Positions 41,901-56,900 of a stretch of 64,000 bases of DNA are shown here, piece by piece. Position 1 is the first letter of the stretch. Every line of letters begins with the position of its first letter. The notes beneath the pieces were generated by a model. It ran no database searches and was not told the origin of the DNA. It saw nothing but the letters and a program-made list of their open reading frames with translations. Source of the DNA: Dipylidium caninum (taxonomy: Eukaryota; Platyhelminthes; Cestoda; Cyclophyllidea; Dipylidiidae); NCBI GenBank assembly GCA_017562135.1, contig QEYB01001152.1, forward strand, positions 186,001 through 250,000. The letters are read 5' to 3'. Position numbers and translations under genes: made by a program.

Positions 41901-44900
41901 GTGCCCTGCCCACGAACAGTTCATTCATCTTAGTCAATTTGCCGCTGAAAGGACTTGCGGAAGACGCCTACCCGGCTTCCACTTCCCACGCTTTTGTTTC
42001 CATCCGTTCGCGTCGGCGTGCCCCGAAAGAGTCCACGGACGCTACCGGGGCAAATAAAATGCTAGTGTTGCTAATGGGTGTGACAATCAGCTCTATTTAT
42101 GATCCCGCCGTCTCTTCTGTCCACAATGTGCCCGACTAACATCCTGGAGTTTTACGTAAGACTGGCAGTGTTCTTGCCGCGCCCCGGAAACAGTTGTGTA
42201 CACGAAAGATGATGTGCTCCTAGAAACCATCGAAACCCAACTTGGGCAGTATCCAAGGCAAAAAACTGGGCGCAGATAATAGCACAATCTCAAAATGTCC
42301 AAAGTAACGTGCTGGTTACATTTCAACACAATCGCCGGCCTCCTCATTAGAGTGAGCCCCTGCGGTTCGTGGGCGCCCAGTAAGCCGCCCAATGCCCGCC
42401 CTCCACGTACGGGAAGGTCTGGGCGACCGGCGGAGAGACAGGCGACCCGCGCCCTACGTCTCTGGGGAGGCGGTCACTCAGTCTCGCCTATCTTCTCTGC
42501 ACAATCGTACAAGCCCCAATTAAACAACCTGCTCTCGCACCCTGCTTCATCCCTCTTGCCTTCGTCATTCCACGCGGAGCAGCGGCACTCGCCTTTCTCC
42601 TCAGGACTGAAGGGGCGCCTCAGCACCACCCTCGTTAACAACAGCCTAGGTGACAGCGAGGCTGCCAAAATCCTACCAAGTGGCATATCCTCTCAGTTGG
42701 GAAGGAGTGACTGTATGTGAGGAAGAGGCGGCTGGGAAACACCACGAAGCTCATCCGAAAGGCCGTCGATTAATATCCTCAGGAGAAGACAGCTTCTCAG
42801 AGTTCTCAGGCTGCGCCGGAAGAATCAGGACTCCTTCTCAGTGGGAAGTAGCCGCGGTAGGCCAAACAGTACAAGGCATAATTATCACCGCGTAGGCGGC
42901 AGTTCAAAGATCTCCATTCCGTGCCGTTGTTCGGAAGGAGCGGCTCCACAAGGCCTGTCCCCTAACTGCTCGGTTCAGAATGAGGCGGAAGTGGCGCTCT
43001 TCTCCCACCCATCCGACTCTAGGATGGGGGGTCAAGGGGCGAAGAGTGTGAGCCTGGCCGCGCGTCCTATGGAAATGCTGGTGCATTCTGCCGGGGTTAA
43101 ACCTCCGCGGGCTGGGAAGGGTGTCGGCCAAAGCAGAAATTCATACAAAAAGGTGGGCCGCTAAGCCGAGATGGGGGAGACTTAGTCAGTTGACATGGTC
43201 ACCTGGGTGAGTTTGTCCCCACGGGGCGATGCGAGTCACGTATCGTCCGTTTCAGCAGTCGAGTTCGCAGCGGTGGCGTCCCAGAAGAGCCTACGATTGA
43301 GTCCACCGCACAAGGCATGAAGGCAGAGAGGCGGTGCCTATCGACGGAGTTGGGTTTAACAGACGACTCGGAATTATATTAGCAGGAGAGATGCTGCCTG
43401 AATAAAAATACTTTTGTTTTGCACCCCGGCCGAAACCGCCTATTACACAACTGGAGGCCACGGCGACGGTGAAGCGGCGGCTTTTGACCTCAATTATTAA
43501 TGATGTTTGCATCAGGCTGAACCACGTCCGAGGCAAGGACGCGAACGACGGTTGTTCCATTATTCATGGCGCTCCTCTCCCCTATCCGCCCTCGGGAGAG
43601 GGTGAGGAACCTCCTCGTTCAGATGTGTTGAAAGTGGCATTGCGGCCGGATTTGGACGAGACCTTTTGTGAAGCCACGAACGGAGTTCATCGGTAGTCCA
43701 CCGCGTGAGAAGCCTACCGAGATGATGTTCTCCCGCTCGAGAAATGGAAGCGACCGGAGAAGTTGTTTGAAGCACAGCCAGAGGAATGTTTACTCGGGCG
43801 ACATGATGCAGCATCGTCTGCGATCTCCGCCGACTGACCTTTGTTCCACTTCTGTAGCCTCCGCGAGCTACTCTCGGCTAAGAACAAGGTTTCTCCGCGG
43901 AGACACCAAACTCACCACTTCAGACAAGGTCGGCTGCTCTGTGGAATCAGCAAATCTTCAGAGGGGTAGATGAAAGATGTCGATAATGCAGGGGGAGTAA
44001 GTGGCATTGTTTAAATGATCATGTCTCGTATTTCGGCCGTCGTTTTGGGAGGAAGCCGGTGAAATAACAAAAGGGTGAACAGCACGGATGCAGTCTTCCC
44101 CCTTTCCTGAGATCTGCTTTCACTGTCACTTCGTGCGACCCCTCTTTGTACCAGTGATAGCGGCGTTTCCTCGATTCAGGGACCACAGGGCAGGGCGGGG
44201 GTGGCGGAGCAGAGCGGAGCGATGAGGTGATGTGAATGAGTGCCTCGTCTGCCTGGTTGTCTACAAGGGTTTTATACGTGACCGAGGAAAAGAACATGAC
44301 CCTTGCTGTGATTTTACGCCCTCCACCTCATTCAATTCTCATTCTCCTTTTACTTTCACGCGAAGAGAACTTTCAAAGGGACCACTTGGTCTACCACTTT
44401 ACCCACATACGCCTACGCTTGCACTCATATGCATTTCTCGTGGATTGTTTTATCCAATTCCCTTTGTCCATCCTACTTGTTGAAGAAAACTGCAAAATTG
44501 CGGTTGAAAGTCAACTGTGGAGCCCCATCGCCTTTCACATCGCGTTTACTCCGCAAGAATCTGCGTGGGAGTGGGAAGACGACGAGGGCGTTGCGCCCCG
44601 CTGCACAGACAGGCAGTGTGCCCTACCTTTGGCCACCGGGTCCGCAACTTCTCTCGTGGCAGATTTTGGCAGAAAATCGAATGGAGTTAGTTGTCGTTGT
44701 GGGGGCCTTTCTCTTTGTGTGTCTTCTTGTTCGGTTCTGTGCGCTATGACGGCAGAAAGCGCGTCAGAGGCGAACACTCAGACGTCCGCTCGGTGGGTGG
44801 GGCGGAGGACCGAGGGTCAGCGGCAACAGGAGCAGTTTGTTCCTCAAGAGTATGGACGTAGAGCGGCAAATCGAAAGTGAATGCTCGAAGTACCAGCGCT

Positions 44901-47900
44901 CCGTGCACTCGGAACTGATGCCAACGTGATCCCCTCCGAGACGAAACTCAGCGCTCTCATGAAGTCCGGTGCATGGCCGCTGGCATATGCAGGCGGATGC
45001 GAGATGATGGCATTCCCAATCCTCATAACAAGGCATTTGACGTCCATTCTGTTGACGTGAGGAAGCGCGAGCACGGGAAATTCAATCGGTGAACGTCTTC
45101 GACAACAAACTTATGGTGACAAGCCGCCCTGTGTGCCGGTTAAATCAGAGAACCGTCGACCTTCAAGGCGCATGGCCGCGTCTTCGAACGTGGCACGATG
45201 ATAGCCGTAATGGATGTGAATATGTACGTGTTGAATGCATTGAAATGTTAATTTACCTAACCGATTCTTGCGGTCTAGGCGAGCTAAACGTTCTTCTTAC
45301 CGCTATGGCCGCGTGGCCGGTCCAAAGCTCTGTCGTGACATGCCTTTTGCGGCGGTGGGAAGTGATCAGCAGCTATGCCGAGCGGAAGGTCCCCTTGAGG
45401 ACTCCTTCTTCTTCTCCCCATTCCTTAGCCAGCCCCCATGCTCCCATCGTCGCAAATGCCCCGACTTCAGGGCTCGGCCCACAACCATCGCCCCGATGAA
45501 GGTGCAGCCGTATGTGAGTTAATGATTGAAATGATTTGATGAAAAATTCCCCATTCGATGGGCGGTTAAGGCAGATGTTTCATATCCACGACGTTTTCGT
45601 AGTCTACCAGTTATGTGAGATTCAGCGGACATCCACTGTAGACGTAACTCGTGGCTCTCGCACAGGCCCAGCACCCTTATTTTTGTTTTTCACATCCGAG
45701 CACCCCGAAGACATCTCCGCATATAAATTTTCGACATGAGCGAATCCTCAAAGCAATAACGAAGCAGGTCTCCAATCAGTCTCCTCATCCAATCTTCGGC
45801 ATCCGCACGTTCAGCAGGAGCTCAAGGCGGTTTAAAAAAGGCGACAGCGCAGAAGCTCATTAGAATCGCAGAATCATTAGATCGCAGAGTGCTTTGCCGA
45901 ATGGGGAAACACTGTCTCACCATTAAAACGTAGTTCTTTAAGCAAAATGTGTAGGCTCAGTACAACTCTCTCCATGTCAGCAAGGAAGGAGACGAAATGC
46001 CCAGGAAGTAGTCGAGGCGCTCAACGGGCCCTCAACCTGATTTATTTTGTAAATAACTGACCAAAAATATGCAGAGGGGAAAGCGGCACGAGAGGAGTCA
46101 TAATCCGACTGCCAGGACCGGTTTGCGTGGACCCATGCGTTTTGGCTTGGAATATGAGGTATTCTTGTGCACGAAGGTGATCACGCATTCTGCCATTTTA
46201 CCTGACTCCAGTGAGGGGCACAACCAACTTGCCGCAGCAGTCTCACGCTAGACCTTCTGAGCGGAGGGTACACGAGTTCTTCGGCCGAAGCTCCAAACGC
46301 ACTGCCGCGAGCGCCCTGGGGGAGGTCCTCCTCAGGCCAGCGTCGTGGGGCGTTGACGGGCGATCAAATGGCATTCTCTGACGCTCTGCGGTGGTAGCGC
46401 GTCACAGCCAGGAGAGGGCGCCCGTCCACCAGAGCCTCCAGCGTGTGCTACCGACAGCCAGAGTGAAGAAACGCGGCAGCTTCAACGTATTCACAGGGTT
46501 AATATCTCTAGGCAGGACTGTAAAAATCCTAGCCCGGATGGTGAGCCTCGGACCTTCGCGTGACCCACTAAGATAAAGTTGTTTGGGAATTCGTTCTGGA
46601 GAGTGTTAATGGGGCCGATCGCATGGGCAATCACCGGCGTGCGATAATTCACGACCTGTGGGGCAAGATTAATGCCATTTCCCCACCCTATGCCTCGTGA
46701 ACGCACTAACGAGGCAGAATGCAATTTGAGGCGCGATCAAAAGTCTTATGTAGGCCTTTGGGGAGTCCAGGCAGAAGAAAAAATCGTAGACAGAGTAGCA
46801 GCCTCTGAAGGAGCCTCCGACGCACCCACATCGATGGCGGCGACTGTTTACTTCGTTTGCGATCAGCCTCACCTGACTCATGTCTCTGTCCAAACTGAGG
46901 TGTCTTGCGGAGCGCGCCTTCATTCCACCTTCCCAAGATGACCCCGTTTGGGTGAAGGAACCGCGAGGCGGTGCCGCTGGGGATATGAACGTCAAAATGA
47001 CCATTCACGACCCATTATGAACCTTTCCTAACACTACTGTCAAGAGCTGCAGAAGAACAGGAGCGTAATTTCTGTACATCTGGTGGCCTCAAATGGCCTC
47101 GCTATCAGTCGGAGTTGCATTAAGAGTGAACTGTCCTCTAGTCAAAAACCATGTTGGCCTATTTTACGCACACTGAGGTGGTGCTGTGGACTACGGAGTC
47201 GCTGTTCAGTCCCACGGACGAGTCCGACATAGCTGATCCACCAGCGTCGGTGCGAGAAACGATCTCAGTGCGTGAGCGTTGCGAGGATGAGAAAAGGTTG
47301 TCGTTCGCATGGTGATGGCTGGGAAAAAGGCTCTCCCGCACACTTTCCATATGATAGCGCAAGCCACTTCTCATCAGGTCGACGTCTGTCAGAGTTTTCG
47401 CTCCTGGTGGCTCGGCACTTTGAGGTGTTGCCTTCACCCCGTAGGCACCTACTTTCGGCTCATTCATGCCGACTGCGGCTCGGCTACAGACAGCCTGTGT
47501 GGTAAGTTCTCGGAACTAAAATCGTTTACCAGGGTGGAACTTCGCATATCGTTGGTGTGCCGTGTTTGCGTCCATTAGCGGTCCACGCCCCTGTAAACCA
47601 AACAAACAGAGCCGTCTGCGATGGAAACCCGGTCGTAAAAAAACAGTTCACCAATGCTGCCATGGGGCTGACGCTTCGGGCGGTATGCCGAGGCACGCGC
47701 GACACCAGGGAGCAAAGGCATCCGCTCACCTCATAGCGAGACGAGAGAGCACAAGGAGTGGGCGGCCACAGCTCTGCTCGGCCAGACGGAAGAGGTGGAT
47801 GCCAGCTGCTCGGCGTCGCCTCGGTTTACGTGTCCTGCGCCCGTGGGTCGGCGAGCGCATGATCGGCCCGTCGTTGCCCTCGGTGTACGAGGCAAGAGAC

Positions 47901-50900
47901 AGGAAATGCAGCTGCCCCTCACCCCATCAATCACGCCGCTCGGGCTCCAGGCATCGGTCGCGCTCTGCTCTGCACTTTTGCGCCGCGTTTGGACCTTTGT
48001 TTACTCCTCGCCCCGTTCTGACGGATGAATGGGGCCTGTGCACGAGCCGCCTTTCACTTTGGCCACTGTTAACACCCATTCGCGCTCGCTTCGCCCCGCC
48101 CCGCCCCGCCCGACCGCCGCGTTGCATCATCGCCCACGAGACCTCTGTGCTCGGCGCTGGAGGGAAGTTCGCTTGCGAGGAGCTCGATGCAACACATCGT
48201 ACGGCCCGATCTTCGAGATGTGGAAGAGGGAAATATCCTAACGCGGCCTAGCGCGACGACCGGTGTCGAAAATGTCGAAAACGATTAGTGGAAACATTTT
48301 GCATGAGTACCTAACACCTGGGCGCCAAATTTCCAAACAAATTCTTAAAGACGACTTTCCCATTGGCAAAGGTGGTGCCACTAAGCTGTCTTGAGGGAAC
48401 TAGGCGAGGCCGCAAAATTCACCACTGGGAGATGCGCCTCGGGAACGGTTTAGGGCAGTCATCTCTGAGGGGACGTTGTCCCACTTTAACTGTTAACAAG
48501 GTAATTGCCCCGCGTTGGTCTCAGTGCTTGATCTAAGAGGGTTGCCTCCGCCTGGGACACCGCGCGGGCATTCGGCAGAGTGGAAAGCACCGTCCTGAGA
48601 ATGTCAATTTAGGCTACTATGGGGTCGCGGTTCTTGGAGTTACTCCTCGTGACGAGAGCACCTTTTTCTCATTTTCGAAGCAGCAGAATGGGGGGCGGGA
48701 GACTGCAGCGTTGCCAGGCGCTTTCTTTCAAAGTGCGATGAAAAAGGGGTTAAAAAATAACTATAAGCGTAATGAATTGCACATTTAGTGTTATCAGCTT
48801 GCTGGGGTAGGGCACAAAAGGTCGTTGCAAGGGGATGAGGACTTCAGACTGTGACCTACGGGCGGGAGAACGTGTTCGGAACGAAGGCGGCGAGAACAGT
48901 CGCCACCACCGGGACGGACGCGTTCGGCGCCGCTGAGAAAAGACAGCCACTTGATGAGCATCGCTGCCTACCGCCGGCGTTTTGATGTCCACGCAGACCC
49001 ATCCACACCCAACCCCTTCGCCAATCCCCACATCGACCGTCGACGTTGAAAACAGAGCGCAACAACACGAATTTGCCGCGCTCTAGTGTTAATTAGCCCA
49101 CTCCTGAGGAAATTCATGTCACAGACTAACCGTGATTCCTACGTGGAGGAGAAAATCGCTCAGAAACCAACAACCAGGCAGACTCCAACGAATTGCACAT
49201 GTCCCGCATCCACGCCATGAGAGAAACGCTGGAGACTGGGGCGAACCTTGTAAAGTTGCTCTGAAAATAGCAGGGGACCACTCCCTTGAATGTCTGTAAT
49301 GGCTTGGGATACGTTGAGGAGAGCAGCAAAAGTTCGAAAAGGAAATAGGCTAGAGTTCGCTGGGAAGAAAGAGGAGAGCATTTGTGCTGTCTTCATTTTA
49401 CGAGGACCACCGGTAGAGGTCCACACCTGCATCTGCCTAATTGCCTACACATGTGCGCAAACGCGCCTCCGCAGCAACTCCGCCGGCCGTCGCCTCGCCG
49501 GTCCCCTCACCTCTCCACACGTGTGCGCGGCAAACTCGCCTCTTCCTCTTCGACGATCACCTGTCCCGCAGGAGGGAGGGACGCGTCTCCGGCGACACGA
49601 GCTCCGACCCGCTGGCGGGAGGGCAACGGCTTCTCGGGGTCTCCGGGTTGGAGCCAGACGTGGTGAGTCTATGCAAAATGACGCGGGTACTCCAACGTGA
49701 CACGGATGAAGGAGCCGTTGCCTTGTAGCGTCGCTGTCACCTAGCCACTTTTAGTCGAAACTGGTCATTTAACTAATTAGCAATAAAAGTAATTTGTTGG
49801 TGCACAAAGAGGTTAACACAGGGACACGGAGACACACACGCGCCCGCGGGTGGGCGGACCGCCGTCGAACTCGGCAACGACGAGCCGCGTGCTCGCGGGA
49901 CTGAGGCAACCTTCTCATCTGGACGTCGGTGTGGGAGGAGTCTGGCGCCGGCATAAGATGTCTTTGTTGCCGGCCGTAAAGTCTTCTCCTCCGCTAAATC
50001 CCGACGGCTGCCTGAAGGGGCTATGTCGGACCCTCCGCTCCTCTCGTAATGATATTTCGAGGGCATTTGTGCCACTTCTCTTCAATTTTGCCAGCCTTCA
50101 CTTGTCTGCCTGTTGGGGAAAGTTGAGGAAAATACGCCATCGAACCAGGCGTCCCAAATATTGGAGTGGAGAACAAAAAGTCAAAAAAGCCAGCCTGCCC
50201 GAGGCCCCGAGTCGAACTGAGTAGAGTAGACGAGGCGGTCGCACAGTCATCGTCTGCCATCAAATTACTTTTTAAGACGGACATGAACGCGACCTACAGG
50301 CTTTCGGCTATGGTAACCCCTAAAATCGGTTATTGTGACAGTAAGTGAGAAATTAACTTGAGCCTCTCTCATCTTCCTTGCATAGGAGTTGTCAGCATCG
50401 CCCATTGCGAGTTTTTGGGGCACATGTGGAAAGAGGAGGGGGCTTTTCGCTCGGTGCGATTCATCACAAAGTGGTACCAGTCTAATTTTCAATACATACA
50501 CAGGTTTCCACTTGGACGCTGGCGAGCCCACGCAGCCTCCGTGACCGGCCCAGTGTTTCCATTCCGCCTTTGGTGCGGTTAAAACCATCCGCCTTGCTAG
50601 TATGAGGGGCTTTGAGGAAAATACTGCCTCCCCCCAACCGAGCCACGCATTATTTCTTATTTTTGCTTTTCATTTGCCGGATGCAGAGGGCGTAGTTGAG
50701 TCTTCCTGCCAAACTCCTTAGCTGAAGCGGCCTTCCACTCACTTCCACAGCTTATAGTTTGTTTGGGTGGCTGTCTTGTCCCCTCATGCGTTGCTGCGTT
50801 AAAAAGTTCATTTCGCGACACCATTCCTGCTGCTGAGATATTCCCAGATGAGAGGAAATGCACGGGAGACGTTCATGTTTAACTGTTTCTCCGAATCAGG

Positions 50901-53900
50901 TGAGGCAACATAATGGCCTTTTATGCCATTGGTATAAGAGACAGGAATGTTAAATGATTAGAACCACCAGGAACGGCAGTTACGGAAAATAAGGAGGAGT
51001 GACGCAGAGGCTTCGAAACGCCTCCCTCCCACTTTATCCGTCATCTCCAAGTCGCGTCCGCTTCTTTCCCCAAGTGGTGTCTTTAGCTGGAGGGCACAGC
51101 GTGCACCGGAGGGAGGCGGTCTGCCGAGCACACTGCAAAGCCGCGTCGCGCCTCCGCCACCGCTTGCCTCGGCCTGTCTCGCGGTCGCCTCCTTCGGTCG
51201 CCTTCCATCAATTCGACTGACGAGGGAACACGCAAACGTTGAGGCATTGAAGGAGGAGGAGGAAGAGGGGACATCTGTCCATGTGGAAGAAAACAGCAGC
51301 AGGACTGCCGACCTCTCTTGGTGCAATGTGAGTTGCGCACGGGGCTGTAAGTGTGGAGAACCAACTAGGTCTGAGAGAATTGGAATTGGGTTAAACGCTT
51401 CGCGTGACCGGGCGTTCGCCGACAAAGTTTATGCTTGCGTCTCTACTCGTGGGACGAATGTTTGGCCGCTCCGTGGTTAGCTGGATTTTGCGCCGCTGTA
51501 GAACGGAAGCATCACAACTGAATCACCTGATTTCATCTCTGTCGATGATGCACTTCAATGCATTCGGAAAAAACGGTTTTTTTTAAAGCGGGTGGCGATG
51601 ATTAAGATTATGCAACTGCATGAGATTTTTTGTGCTCTGGCGACATCTTTCAACGTACACAAAGGCGCTAAACGCATGTGGTTATGCCATTTACCCGACG
51701 CAGCATAAAGGGACATGAGCTGTCGGAAAATTGTCAAAACGTCCACTCACATGCGCCAGCGGTTTGTTGCTGCGGAGAATGAGGCAGGAGGGGACACAGT
51801 CGAGTCGTGTGCGTGACAAACAGACAATTCATTGGAAGGAGGTTGGTTGGAAGATCTTGCCTCCCTCTGAGGAAGTTTGGGAAGATGTTTATTTCCTGGC
51901 CTACGTAGGAGTTATCCTGAGGCTGAAAGTCCACCTTTTTCCTCCGTCTTGATGCGGCGGAGCTATTATCTCGCCTCCGTGGCTCCTCATACAAGCTAAA
52001 TTAACCAAGTGCGTGTTTGAACGGCCAGTCCGCATGCCCAGCACTCTGCGAAGACTATCTTTTTTTGCGACACGCCTCGCATTTTAGGTGTTTGCCATCG
52101 CCTGTCCCCTGTGCAAGCTCGGAGTCGCAGTGGTGCCAGCAACGAGCAGCCGCCTCTTTTGTTATTCACTTCATAAATCAGTTGTTTGTATTTGAATCCC
52201 ACCCACTGTAAAAAGGGACCACTCGAAATGAAGGCAATTAATTTCGTCGGATGAAGGGGCAAACCCCGCGTCGTCAAACGACTACGTCCACTTTCCTAAC
52301 TATTTGGAAAGACTGTGCGGTCGATGCATATTATCGACGTCTGCCAAACGAGGCAGTCGGTGGGTCTCCCCACTGCCCTGGGGAGGTGAGCCGATGGCCG
52401 CACTGAGGTAGCGCCCACTCCTTCCCTAATTAATACCAACCACACAGACAGACTATATTCGTCTTCGGCTTCCTCCGGACCGCTCCGACGACTTTTTAAC
52501 CTTGTGCTTCCGACCCATGGGAACTTTTCGTCACCTCAGCATATTCCTGTTCAATGGCGTGAGTGTGCACCTCTCCACACCCTTGGAGCCCCTATTCGTG
52601 GGGACGAATGAGCCGCAGTGTGTGAGAAATGACGTCCCCCCCTCCGCTAATACCGAGTTTGCAAGGGGAATACCTTCACTAGAATGCATCTTCTGTTCCT
52701 ATTTTGCCTTACTGCCACTGCGACCCTTTTCGCCGACTTTCCTCGAGCAATGGAGCCCACAAGAACGTACCAAATGAAAAGACAGTGCTGAACGTTCTTA
52801 GCCATCGAGGAGTTTTCAGCCTACGCCCCTGCGTCTGGGGCAGTTTGGCCAACTCAAATAGGCAAATGACACAACCTGTGATTCTGAGTCACTGAGATTC
52901 ACTGGCCTCTTCTCACATTTCCTCAACGTAGTCCTTCTCTCAGCTCGGGTGATGTTGGATCCTGAGCCGGAGGCAGCTTCCCACCGGCGTGAGGGTCCCT
53001 TAGCTGACTGATGGAGGTGATTAAAAACAGGTTCCCTGCCTCCTTGCCTACACTTGATCCAAAGTGGTCATTGTTGATGCGGTTGGAGCACGTTACCTTC
53101 TCTTTTGTGTGCCCCAGGACTTTTGTTGTTTCTACCGCAACCGCATCCACATGGTCATGAAACAGATTAACAAGACCGCGGAACCGGGCACAGCCACGCT
53201 AAAATGGGACTTTAGTGGGCAATACAAAGACCGCCGATGTGTCCTGAACTCGACATTTCGAGAGTGACGTCTAGTTATCGATAATGGACTTCGTAAACTT
53301 CTCACATGGTTTCGCGGATGCTTGACCCAGCCTCCAAACAATCCTTCTTAATGATATGCTCAAGGGAAAGGCCAAGTTGTCCACGAATAAGCTAACGATA
53401 TGGAGGGACATGTAGAGCGCAGCACCTTTCCAGCAAATGCAGCGCTCCCCGCGAAGCCACCGCTAGTCTCACAGCTAGCTTGTTGGCATCTCTGCTGGTG
53501 ACCCCAATGGGGATGCGTTTCACTTGTTGTTTTGGCCAAAGACCTGACTACGTGTCAGCCAGAAGGCGCTAAAATGATGTAATGTTATTCCACAAACTCC
53601 ACTTTGTCAAAAATCAGGACTCTAACACATGTCCCACAGCGTTTCTCAACTTCCCTTTTATTATCAAGATGCTACAAGTGCTAAGACAGCCATACACATG
53701 AGTGATGTGGATGGCGCGAAGTTGGCGCCCCCGCCTCTCCCTGAGGCCCGACGCCGCCCTGTCCCGACCGCTGCCAGACGTGGCGAGAGGGTGGCGCTCA
53801 GGTGTGTCGAACACAACGCGCCGGCGCATGTGACCCTTCGCAGAGGAGCCCTCAAACACACCCCTCGCCGCCCGCCCCGCTGTTTACGTCCCGTCAGCGC

Positions 53901-56900
53901 GGTACCGCGTCTTCGGTCTCGCCGGCATGTGATTCCCACGTGGTTCCGGTGGCACAAGCCGGTATATGTTTCAGTTTACGGTTCGGCAATTAACGTGCGT
54001 CTGACAGGGGGTGTGTCTCGCCCCGAGACGCTTCACCTCATTTGACAAACCTCACCCACTGACTGGTTTCAAGCGTCCGTCCTCTCGCCTTATCCACGAT
54101 TTCCATTGTCAGCCATTTCCCTTCTTCTATACTATGCATGATCGAAGTGAAAAGGTCACTGGGTAGAAGAAGAAGAAGCAGTGCTCATGTCAACTGCTGA
54201 ATAACCTTGCATTTCGCATAAGTCTGAGAAGAGGAGGCCTTTTTAATAGCATTAACAGGTGCGGGATGCTATTGTTACATCCCTAATCTCATTCCAGCGT
54301 CTGAGGTAACGGTAGTTTACGTAGAAGAGGACTTTAGGAGTCTGACTTGCGGCTCATTCAGTCGACGGAATGAGGGCTTCCTACCCTGCCTCGAGCCCCC
54401 CGAGTCGTCGGCTTTCTAGTCCGCCGACGAGAGTGGAGAGTGTGACCCACAGGAAGTCTATCAGCCTCTACCTCCACTTAGCCATGGCATTTAATGTCTC
54501 CTTGCAGACCTGTATGGCTCTCAATCTACTCAAAAGCAAATGAGCTACGCAGGCAGAGCTAAACCGGCGGTGTGAATCATCTCTGGCGAGGCAAAATTTT
54601 AAGAGACCATCGACTCGACCACTTCAAAACAGTTCACACACTGATACAACGGTCTCAATGTGTACTAGGAGGCAGCAAAACCTTAAAATCCCAGTGGGAA
54701 CCACTGCCGACGAGGTATTTGCCTCGTTGTAGGCGAAAAGTCGTCGGGGTTGGGGTCGCTGAAAATCCGCCAAGAGTACTTCGAGCAGCACCATCGCTGA
54801 CGTGGATTCCTCCCACCCGTACACACAAGGGAGCGGATCATAGATTTTTAACACAGAAAGGATATTTCACCAACAAGCAGCACTTTAAAGTCAATAGGTT
54901 GGCAGGTTCACTCAAGAAAAACCGGCACAAACCGCAAAAACATTCCTCACTTCAGACTTGACACGGGCTGAAGGGCGAGCACAACATTGTCAAGAGGAAT
55001 ACTCACTGTTTGTTAAAAAGGTGTGACAGCAACCGCTGCGGGTGCCACTTAAACGCGCTCAGAAGACATAAAATGCTGAGTGACTCCTTAAAAGGAGGTA
55101 GAAAAATTAAAAGCATTGGCAACAGGGATCGGCAAATACTGCTAGACAGACGAGGACCAGGCCGAACTGCCCTCTGGCGCTCCGTGGACAGAGGAACCTT
55201 TCACCATGGCGTGCTGGTGAAAAGGGAAGTCACATGGTTTCCGAGCCCCCTGCCTGTCACCAAGCCAACTGGCTACCGTTTGTCCGCACCCTTCATACTG
55301 TAGAATGGAGGCTCAAAGTGATTCACATCCAACCACGGGCTCTGAAGGAGACACAATTATCGTTTTGCAGTTAGCACGAACATTTCAGAGCAACGCGCTC
55401 ATCGTCTGTCACTGCGCCGAGGAAGCCCTATTCGCATTCATTGGTTTCTGGCTTCCGCCTTGCAACTGTTTGCGCGAACCGTTGTGACGTTATGCGACAC
55501 CAACCCGCCTGCAACTAGTCCTATCGCTTACGAAATACCATCTGTTAGTGCAGTTTTATTCTCTTCGTTAAGGGCATTTAAATAAGTTGTGACTGAAGAT
55601 GTGTAGTCTTCCTTGGAGTTCTGGTTACTGATTTCTTCCATTTCCCACAAACATCAAACCAACTTCGTGCCCCACTGAACTACCGGTCACCTGGACGTCA
55701 AACAGCTGCGCATTCTAAAGTAATATTTTCGAGGCAGCTAATTTCCACCAGCGCTGAACACACTAACGAGTGCATTTGAGGACTTCGCTGTGCTGAGCCA
55801 CTCGTGACAGCCTCCTCGATGGCGTTGTGGCAAGCTGCTCCCGTCACAACATCTTTGACGCGCATTGCGCCGCCGTGTGAAGTGCGAAAAGTGGAGGGAA
55901 AGTGGAGCGACCTTTGTGCCTTCCACCCATTTGCGTTTAGGTGTGGACTCGCGGTTACGAAGAGCGCAGGCATCAGCTGTGGGGTGACCTTGAACAACGC
56001 GTTGGCCTTCACGATGCTGGATTTCGCAGCGCTCTGCCTTCGTTCATTCACCCACCCTTGTTGCGTATATTCGACGTGCGCATATTAAAGTGAAGGGTTT
56101 GGCGAGAACGACGAGGATCATGCATACGGCGAAGAATATGTCGAGGGAACGCCTAAGACTTCGAATAAATCCCTGAGGCTCCCAACTTCCTTCGAGTCTC
56201 AAGGTGAGTTAAAAGTTCAGAGTTTAGAACAACCTGACAGGCAGATGGTCTAAAAATAAAACAATCGTTTTCCTATGTATCTCCCCTCGCCATATACATG
56301 GCTTAATTCATAGATGTGCTTTTATGTATGTGACTCTTTTCAAAAGTTGTGCGTTGTATACATGATCCAAAGCCTATTTTGAGTCTCTGACTTATTTAAG
56401 TGAATACACCGAGTACTATTTGGGTGGATTTTAATGACCCGGTATTTCATCTTGTACTTACGGGGCCCACAGTAGGCCCCAAAAAATAATCCACTTTCCT
56501 TACACATAGGTGCGGAATTTCAAGACGTGGTTGGAAGACAGGATTAACCTCAAATGCATTATATCGTTACCCACAGTGAAATGTATCAGTCTGCTAACAA
56601 AAGCGTTACTGTGATAGAAAACATAAAACACAAAATGAATGAACATACGTAAAGATTAAACAAGGGGTTACCCAGTGTCCCTAAGAAAGTCTCCTTGTGA
56701 TTATAAATGCAGGATACAAATGCGCTTCATGATGTTCATAATTAAAATCGGGAAGACGTTAATCTCTAACTCGGTTGTGGTAATGTTTCAGCAGAAAAAA
56801 ACAAAAACGCACTGCTTGGCTATGATTGGTCATCTGCGACCTGGTGATCAATGCGCCATTTCGATTGGTCGGACTCCTGACCAATTGCGTGGCGCGTTGG

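Noticed and set aside
44236..44880. 214-codon plus-strand open frame starting from ATG
   Set aside because: No recognisable domain or homologue, mixed composition and no splice or poly(A) context; most likely chance.
47562..48251. 229-codon plus-strand open frame
   Set aside because: Arg/Pro/Ala-rich translation typical of GC-rich non-coding DNA, with long frames on the opposite strand as well, and no domain.
50180..50230. Minus-strand GTTCGACTC followed by a T run, suggesting a tRNA with pol III terminator
   Set aside because: The T-arm stem does not pair and no acceptor stem could be drawn.
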